From: Planctomycetota bacterium
GTDB taxonomy: Bacteria > Planctomycetota > UBA11346
DNA: 19,898 bases
Direction: 5' to 3'
Assembly (NCBI GenBank): GCA_013821615.1
Contig: JACDGQ010000008.1
Coordinates: forward strand, 1-19,898
In this document: piece after piece, positions 16,159 to 19,898 of the stretch
How positions within the stretch are numbered: position 1 is the stretch's first letter
Layout of the letters: every line of letters starts with the position of its first letter
The notes under the pieces: generated by a model
The model's database searches: none
Seen by the model: the letters and a program-made list of their open reading frames with translations, nothing else
Told to the model about the DNA's origin: nothing
Program-made: the position numbers and the translations under genes

Positions 16159-16190
16159 GCATTCCCAGAACCGGAAGCCGCGGGGAATGC
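16159..16190. repeat. REP-like palindrome
   Basis: Perfect 8-bp arms GCATTCCC (16159-16166) and GGGAATGC (16183-16190) enclose a 16-base loop that can itself form CGG/CCG. On the minus strand the palindrome is preceded by GGTAGGA, which resembles the GTAGGAGC head of REP elements known from other bacteria. Only one full copy is visible in the window. Confidence 0.5.
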
Positions 16191-16281
16191 TCCTACCATG
16201 CCCGGCCGGCAGCAGCGCAGGGCGGAGGCCGAAATCTACTCCTTGGCAAGGGCGTATCGGGGCGCACCGCCTCCAAACGAA

Positions 16282-16307
16282 TAAACCCCAGCTCACGCCA
16301 GGGTTTA
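16282..16307 (-). terminator. Intrinsic terminator after the tRNA
   Basis: On the minus strand, five bases after the tRNA CCA end, an 11-bp stem forms (outer part TAAACCC/GGGTTTA, inner part with two G-U pairs and GGC/GCT). It is capped by a GTGA tetraloop of the GNRA type. TTCGTTT follows, a short broken U-run. Position, stem and tail all fit termination of the tRNA transcript. Confidence 0.75.
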
Positions 16308-16312
16308 CATAC

Positions 16313-16388
16313 TGGTAGCGCTGCCCGGACTTGAACCGGGGACCTATGGCTTATGAAGCCACCGCTCTAACCACTGAGCTACAGCGCC
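16313..16388 (-). tRNA. tRNA with CAU anticodon (Met elongator or Ile2)
   Basis: A full 76-base cloverleaf is visible, including an encoded CCA. The acceptor stem is GGCGCTG with CAGCGCT (first pair G-U). The D arm is GCTC AGTGGTTA GAGC, the anticodon stem-loop GTGGC TTCATAA GCCAT and the T arm CCCGG TTCAAGT CCGGG. The anticodon is CAT. It is not the initiator, because the anticodon stem lacks the three consecutive G-C pairs next to the loop. CAU elongator tRNAs are either methionine tRNAs or the isoleucine tRNA whose C34 is changed to lysidine by TilS. The D-loop and TCATAA loop fit both, so I leave this open. Confidence 0.95.
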
Positions 16389-16401
16389 CTACCAATGCCG
16401 G

Positions 16402-16421
16402 ATCCGGGAAGTGCCCCGGAT
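16402..16421. repeat. 7-bp hairpin between scpA and tRNA
   Basis: ATCCGGG (16402-16408) and CCCGGAT (16415-16421) form a perfect stem with a six-base loop, just upstream of the tRNA 5' end. A second stem with TTGCC/GGCAA arms lies at 16446-16466, directly after scpA. Neither has a U-run. They may attenuate or process the transcript running from scpA toward the tRNA. Confidence 0.45.
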
Positions 16422-16481
16422 ATCGGGAGTGCCGCAGGCTAGGGAGGTTGCCTATCCTGGCAAGCCCGGGGGCGGGGAGGT

Positions 16482-17684
16482 TCAGGTGGCGGCGGCGACG
16501 GGGTCGGTGGGCGCAGGCTCGGGCGTGTCGGACCGTTCCGAAGCCTCCCCGGTAGACGCCGCCGCGGGGTCGGTGGTGCCAGCCGCATCAGCCGCCGCCT
16601 TCGCACTCAGGAACGCTGTGAACCCCGCTTCGAGATCAACCACACGGCTGAGCACGGCCTCGACGGCGCAAGCCGACTCGAGTTCGCGCAGGAAGCGCTG
16701 TTCGTCGCTCTCGACGAGCTCTTCCACTTCGGGTGCGTCGGCGACCGGCTCGGAAGCTTCGGCGGTCTCGCCACTGGCGGCGGCGGCGTCGACAGGTGCA
16801 GCGGCCGCCGGCGGCTGCCACGTGACCAGCGCCAGGCGCCGCCGCCGGCGACGCGGCTCTTCGACCGGTTCCTCAGGCATGGTGGCGGGCACATCCTCGG
16901 CGCGCCAGCGCAGCTGCACGGCGCCGTACTGCTCGAGCTGGCGCGCCTCGATCAGGCGCTGGCGGGCGCATTCGAGGGCGGCCATCAGCACGCCGATGCG
17001 GCCGGTCTGGCCGGGCTCGCGCGCGAAGAAATCGCCGAGGGTGGCGGTGCCGGTGGTGCGCAGGCCGTCGACCAGCAGGGCGATCTTGACCTCGATCGGC
17101 GCGTCGTCGTTGAGGACGGTGCGCGGGCCCAAGCCGCTGATGCGCGCCAGCACGCGCGACCACAGGTCGTGGAGCTGGCCCGCGTCGAGGTGGCCGAGGT
17201 CGAGGCCGTCGACCTCCTCCGGGTCCTCGGGGATGAGTTCGCGCGTCTGGCGCGGGCGGCGCGCGGCGTGCAGGTCCGCGCAGGCGTCCAGGGCCTGGGC
17301 CGCCTCCTTGAAGCGGCGGTAGGCGAGCAGCTGGCGGATCAGGCCGGCGCGCGGGTCGAAGAGCTCGTCGTCTGCGCCGTCCGGCGCCGCTTCGGCGGTC
17401 TCATCGGGGGCGAGCAGCCGGCTCTTCAGTTCGAGCAGGGTCGCCGCCATCAGGATGAAGTCGCCGGCCACGTCGAGCGGCAGGTCGTGCAGGGCGAGCG
17501 CCGCGACGAACTGGTCGGCGATGGCGGCCACGGAGATGTCGGCGATGTCGACCTCGCTGCGCCGCACCAGGAACAGCAGCAGGTCGAGCGGGCCGGAAAA
17601 GGCGTCGAGGTCGACCTGGTAGCCGAGCTCGAGATCGCCCGCGGGGGCGGTCTCAGGCGGAGGCGCGATGGCCGCTTCGGTCAT
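16482..17684 (-). CDS. scpA: Segregation and condensation protein A (ScpA)
   Basis: ScpA is the kleisin subunit that links the SMC ATPase heads with ScpB in the bacterial condensin and helps compact and separate chromosomes. The N-terminal family motif is clear: YQVDLDAFSGPLDLLLFLVR followed by RSEVDIADI at about residues 22-50. The helical middle (DFILMAATLLELKSRLLAP) follows, and then the C-terminal winged helix that contacts the SMC head (about 196-260, KIALLVDGLRTTGTATLGDF). The family is usually around 250-280 residues; this one has 400. The extra 140 residues at the C-terminus are rich in alanine, glutamate and proline with an RRRRRR stretch and a predicted helix near residues 325-370. 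No strong ribosome site precedes the ATG. It starts 30 bases after the ispH stop, so the two are probably co-transcribed. Confidence 0.92.
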   Translation of the reverse strand: MTEAAIAPPPETAPAGDLELGYQVDLDAFSGPLDLLLFLVRRSEVDIADISVAAIADQFVAALALHDLPLDVAGDFILMAATLLELKSRLLAPDETAEAAPDGADDELFDPRAGLIRQLLAYRRFKEAAQALDACADLHAARRPRQTRELIPEDPEEVDGLDLGHLDAGQLHDLWSRVLARISGLGPRTVLNDDAPIEVKIALLVDGLRTTGTATLGDFFAREPGQTGRIGVLMAALECARQRLIEARQLEQYGAVQLRWRAEDVPATMPEEPVEEPRRRRRRLALVTWQPPAAAAPVDAAAASGETAEASEPVADAPEVEELVESDEQRFLRELESACAVEAVLSRVVDLEAGFTAFLSAKAAADAAGTTDPAAASTGEASERSDTPEPAPTDPVAAAT

Positions 17685-17714
17685 GGCTGCCAGCGTAGGA
17701 GAGGGCAGTGGCGC

Positions 17715-18575
17715 TCAAGCGTGGGAGGCGGACGCCGCCAATTCCCGCACCCGCTGGTGCACCGCCTCGATGACGTCCTGCGGGGTGCTGGTGCCGGCGG
17801 TGATACCGACGTGGTGCTTGCCGGCGAACCAGGCGGCGTCGAGCTCGGCGGCGTCCTCGATGTGGTGGGCCTCGATGCCGCGGTCGAGGATCAGCTCCTG
17901 CAGCTTGCGCGTGTTCGCGCTGTTCTGGCCGCCGATGACGATGCCCAGATCGATGTCCTCGGAGAGCAGCTGGTGGATGGCCTGCTGGCGCTCCTTCACG
18001 GGCGCGCAGATGGTGTCGATGAAGCGCACGTCCTCGACGCCGGGCAGGGCGCGGATGGCGGTGACCAGCTTCTGGACCTTCTCGAGGCGGTTGGTGGTCT
18101 GGCTGACCACGCCGATGCGCGCATGGCCGGCGAGCTGGGCGAGGTCGGATTCGTCGCGCACCACCGCGGCGTTGGCGAGGTTGCCGATCACGCCGCGCAC
18201 CTCGACGTGGCTGGCCTCGCCGATCACCACCGGGAAGTAGCCGAGGCGTTCGAGGAAGCGCGCCAGCTTGTGCAGGCGGATGACCAGCGGGCAGGTCGCG
18301 TCGTAGACGGTGAAGCCGCGGCTGCGCAGCTGCTCCTTGGTCGCGTCGGAGGCGCCGTGCGCGGTCACCATCACCGCGGCGGTGGTGATGCTGTCGATCT
18401 GGTCGCGCTCGATGATGCGCACGCCGTTGGCGCGCAGCCGCGCGGTGGTCTGCGGGTTGTGCACCAGCTGGCCGACCACGGTCAGACGGTCCTTGAACTC
18501 GGGGTCGAGGGCGAGATCGATGGCGTCCTGGACGCCGAAGCAGGTGCCCATCGCCTGGGCCAGGGTGATCTTCAT
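17715..18575 (-). CDS. ispH: 4-hydroxy-3-methylbut-2-enyl diphosphate reductase (IspH)
   Basis: IspH catalyses the last step of the non-mevalonate (MEP) isoprenoid pathway, reducing HMBPP to IPP and DMAPP with an iron-sulfur cluster. The 286-residue protein keeps the three cluster cysteines (C12 in MGTCFGVQ, C95 in YDATCPLV, C190 in DTICAPV). It also keeps the substrate-binding histidines (H39 in QLVHN, H73 in TAHGAS, H123 in ASHVEV) and the catalytic glutamate E125. Other conserved parts are VSQTTN, GGQNSANTRKL and the GITAGTSTPQDVIE end. It is slightly shorter than many homologues. The ATG at 18575 starts at the canonical N-terminus; no strong Shine-Dalgarno sequence precedes it, and a GCCCGCGGGC palindrome (18581-18590) sits just upstream. 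It is cytosolic and followed closely by scpA, a linkage that need not be functional. Confidence 0.96.
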   Translation of the reverse strand: MKITLAQAMGTCFGVQDAIDLALDPEFKDRLTVVGQLVHNPQTTARLRANGVRIIERDQIDSITTAAVMVTAHGASDATKEQLRSRGFTVYDATCPLVIRLHKLARFLERLGYFPVVIGEASHVEVRGVIGNLANAAVVRDESDLAQLAGHARIGVVSQTTNRLEKVQKLVTAIRALPGVEDVRFIDTICAPVKERQQAIHQLLSEDIDLGIVIGGQNSANTRKLQELILDRGIEAHHIEDAAELDAAWFAGKHHVGITAGTSTPQDVIEAVHQRVRELAASASHA

Positions 18576-19161
18576 GGACGGCCCGCGGGCGGAGGGAGCG
18601 CGGTCCGGCGCAGCGGGCTGCCGCGGCGGACTGCAGAGCGCGCCCGCACCAGCGACCAGTCGCCAGGCAGGACAGCGCGGGTACGGCCGGCGGAAGGCGG
18701 AACGCCCACGTCCGCGCGCCGATCGTACCGGGAAGAATGCCTCCGCTCGTGCCGTGACCAGCAGGCTTCCCTGAACCTATAGTTCAGGTGGGAACCGCCA
18801 TTCCCGGGCATGGCCCGGTAGCGAGCAGGTTCCCTGGGGTAGAGAAAGGCCAGGGGATTGCGGCCGGAACTCGAACACAGCAGGGGCACGCGAGTTCTAA
18901 ACCGCAGGGAGCGGGTTTCCACGGTTAAGGCGCCCGGGGTTGTGCGCGGAGACCCCTGGCAGGTCGAGCGGCCTGGCTCCCTCCTGGGACCGTGGGCCAC
19001 TCGCCCGCTCGTCGGGCGGGGAGGTGATGGCGAGATGCTGTGGAACCACTGATCGGGATTCGTGCCTGAAGCAGGGCGGTTGCCCCCCTTACCACGGCTG
19101 ATGCGGGCCAGTGGCCCGCGGTCCCAGGGGGGAGGGACGGCATCCGGCTTCCGCAGCGGTT
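18576..19161. other. Gene-free gap rich in stem-loops
   Basis: No gene is supported between recQ and ispH; the open frames are antisense or out-of-frame shadows. From 18766 on the sequence holds a chain of inverted repeats: CCTGAAC/GTTCAGG (18770-18788), CCGGGC/GCCCGG (18804-18818), CCCTGG/CCAGGG (18832-18855), GAACTCG/CGAGTTC (18867-18897), GGGGT/ACCCC (18936-18956), and then the large element at 18977-19134. I looked for SRP RNA, RNase P RNA and tmRNA signatures and did not find them. Confidence 0.6.
18977..19134. repeat. 158-base element closed by a 24-bp inverted repeat
   Basis: Bases 18977-19000 pair with 19111-19134 over 24 positions. Twenty-two are Watson-Crick and the other two are T opposite G, which would be G-U wobbles in a plus-strand RNA but A-C mismatches in a minus-strand RNA. 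One more T-A pair can be added inward. The interior contains CGCCCG/CGGGCG (19002-19018) and GGGC/GCCC (19074-19085). The right arm can instead form its own hairpins (GCGGGCC/GGCCCGC at 19103-19119, GTCCC/GGGAC at 19121-19138). No clear target duplication flanks it. It could be a structured RNA, a miniature inverted-repeat transposon or the 3' end structure of recQ. Confidence 0.7.
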
Positions 19162-19898
19162 CTACTCCATCGCGGACTGCGCAGCCTCCGGGGAGGTGCC
19201 GGCGATGACGGCGAGGAAGGCGGCGCCGTAGCGGGCGAGCTTGCTTTCGCCGACGCCCTTGACGGTGAGCATGGCGCGGTCGTCGGTGGGGCGCTGGCTG
19301 GCCAGGGCGCGCAGGGTGACGTCGTTGAAGACGATGTAGGGCGGCACGCCGTGGTGGTCGGCGATGAGCTTGCGCAGCGTGCGCAGGCGCGCGAACAGGT
19401 CCTGGTCGGCGGGCGCGACATCGGCCGGGGCGGCGGCGCCCTTGGCGGCCTTGGCGCCGCGTTTGCCCTTGGCGGGGGCGACGTCGCGGCCCAGGCGCAC
19501 GGTGCCCTGGCCCTTGCACAGCGCCTTGCCGGCCTCGGTGTGGACGAGGAAGCTGAACATGCCGTCCTCGCGCAGGGCGAGGTAGCCCTGCACGACCAGC
19601 TGGTCGATCCACGAACGCAGCGCGGCCTCGCCGGCGGTGGCGAGCAGGCCGTAGACGCCGAGGCGGTCGTGGCCGGCGCGCTCGACCTTGTCGGTGCGGC
19701 GGCCGAGCAGCACGTCGATGACGTGGCCGGCGCCGAAGCGGCCGTCGACGCGCCAGGCGGCGCTGATGATCTTCTGCGCGGTGAGCAGGGCCTCGTCGGC
19801 GGGCAGTTCGAGGGTTTCGCCCAGGCACACGTCGCAGGCGCCGCAGCCGGTCTCGACCGCGATCGGCGCGGCGGTGGCGGGCGCGGCTGCCGCAGCGG
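19162..19898 (-). CDS. recQ: ATP-dependent DNA helicase RecQ, C-terminal part
   Basis: RecQ unwinds DNA in recombination and repair. Only the last 245 or so codons are in the window; the ATPase core and start lie beyond the right edge. Visible are the end of the zinc-binding region (CGACDVCLG, cysteines typical of the family), the RQC winged helix (ALLTAQKIISAAWRVDGRFG, then HVIDVLLGRRTDKV and LGVYGLL) and, after a basic and alanine-rich linker (KGKRGAKAAKGAA), an HRDC domain (LFARLRTLRKLIAD, PPYIVFNDVTLRALA, VKGVGESKLARYG). The three-domain layout is that of full-length RecQ such as the E. coli enzyme. The gene ends in TAG at 19162. The hairpins at 19103-19138 just after the stop may end its transcript, although they lack a U-run. 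Confidence 0.93.
   Translation of the reverse strand, partial: AAAAAPATAAPIAVETGCGACDVCLGETLELPADEALLTAQKIISAAWRVDGRFGAGHVIDVLLGRRTDKVERAGHDRLGVYGLLATAGEAALRSWIDQLVVQGYLALREDGMFSFLVHTEAGKALCKGQGTVRLGRDVAPAKGKRGAKAAKGAAAPADVAPADQDLFARLRTLRKLIADHHGVPPYIVFNDVTLRALASQRPTDDRAMLTVKGVGESKLARYGAAFLAVIAGTSPEAAQSAME

Larger units (their letters stand above)
15780..16281. other. Intergenic region between gene A and tRNA
   Basis: This 500-base stretch has no gene I can support. It contains the presumed leader and promoter of gene A, a short stem-loop at 16058-16071 (GCGAC/GTCGC) and the larger palindrome at 16159-16190. Plus-strand open frames exist, one with an AAGGAG site before ATGs at 15841 and 15846. 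One of these ends after nine codons. The other runs through the palindrome and into the tRNA, which argues against it. Confidence 0.5.

Noticed and set aside
15846..16334. Plus-strand frame with AAGGAG before it
   Set aside because: It reads through the palindrome at 16159-16190, the terminator and the 3' end of the tRNA on the other strand, and its translation shows no recognisable feature.
17169..18782. Long plus-strand open frame across ispH and scpA
   Set aside because: It is antisense to two clear housekeeping genes; its valine-, glycine- and aspartate-rich translation is typical of the shadow of high-GC coding DNA.
18576..19161. SRP RNA, RNase P RNA or tmRNA
   Set aside because: I looked for the SRP tetraloop region, the RNase P GAGGAAAGTCC-type segment and a tmRNA tag frame; none is present on either strand.
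18572..19828. 418-codon minus-strand frame spanning recQ and the gap
   Set aside because: It overlaps recQ in another frame; the translation is almost only Arg, Pro and Ala in that part, while the recQ frame has clear RQC and HRDC domains.

Overview
The window looks like chromosomal DNA from a high-GC bacterium that carries a large secreted-protein locus next to housekeeping genes. Hand counts of 60-base blocks give about 72% G+C inside scpA and 63% inside the RHS gene. The phylum cannot be fixed from the sequence. Sec-secreted RHS proteins with Ig-like domains, next to fibre proteins ending in a GTISAKEIKV-type module, make me think of the Planctomycetota/Verrucomicrobiota/Lentisphaerota group rather than a proteobacterium, but this is an impression from family knowledge. 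Every gene I accept lies on the minus strand, so the locus reads from right to left.

Right part (about 16.3-19.9 kb): the C-terminal part of a RecQ helicase enters from the right edge. Next comes a 586-base gene-free gap full of inverted repeats, including a 158-base element closed by a 24-bp stem. Then follow ispH (isoprenoid synthesis) and scpA (chromosome condensation) with 30 bases between them. A CAU-anticodon tRNA and a good hairpin terminator complete this part.

Central part (about 0.86-15.8 kb): a probable operon of six genes. Three code for secreted fibre-like proteins (A, B, C) that share a C-terminal module; C carries a frameshift. After 176 bases come two RHS genes, D and E. D has a signal peptide, Ig-like domains and the front half of an RHS shell. 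E has its own signal peptide and Ig-like domain, then the rest of the YD repeats, the RHS core ending in DPMGL and a 301-residue variable C-terminal toxin region. The last gene, overlapping E by one base, is a small AT-rich HEAT-like protein, the likely immunity protein. G+C falls stepwise toward this end: about 63% in the RHS core, 47% at the start of the toxin region and 25% in part of the immunity gene, as expected for an exchanged toxin/immunity cassette.

Left part (1-857): no convincing gene. It holds several strong inverted repeats, a 17-base direct repeat and a recurring CCTGTCC motif, and looks like a graveyard of small repeated or mobile elements downstream of the toxin cassette.

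My reading (inference): the central locus makes a surface-displayed or released polymorphic toxin. Its RHS shell is split between two Sec-exported proteins, and three fibre proteins are made from the same region.
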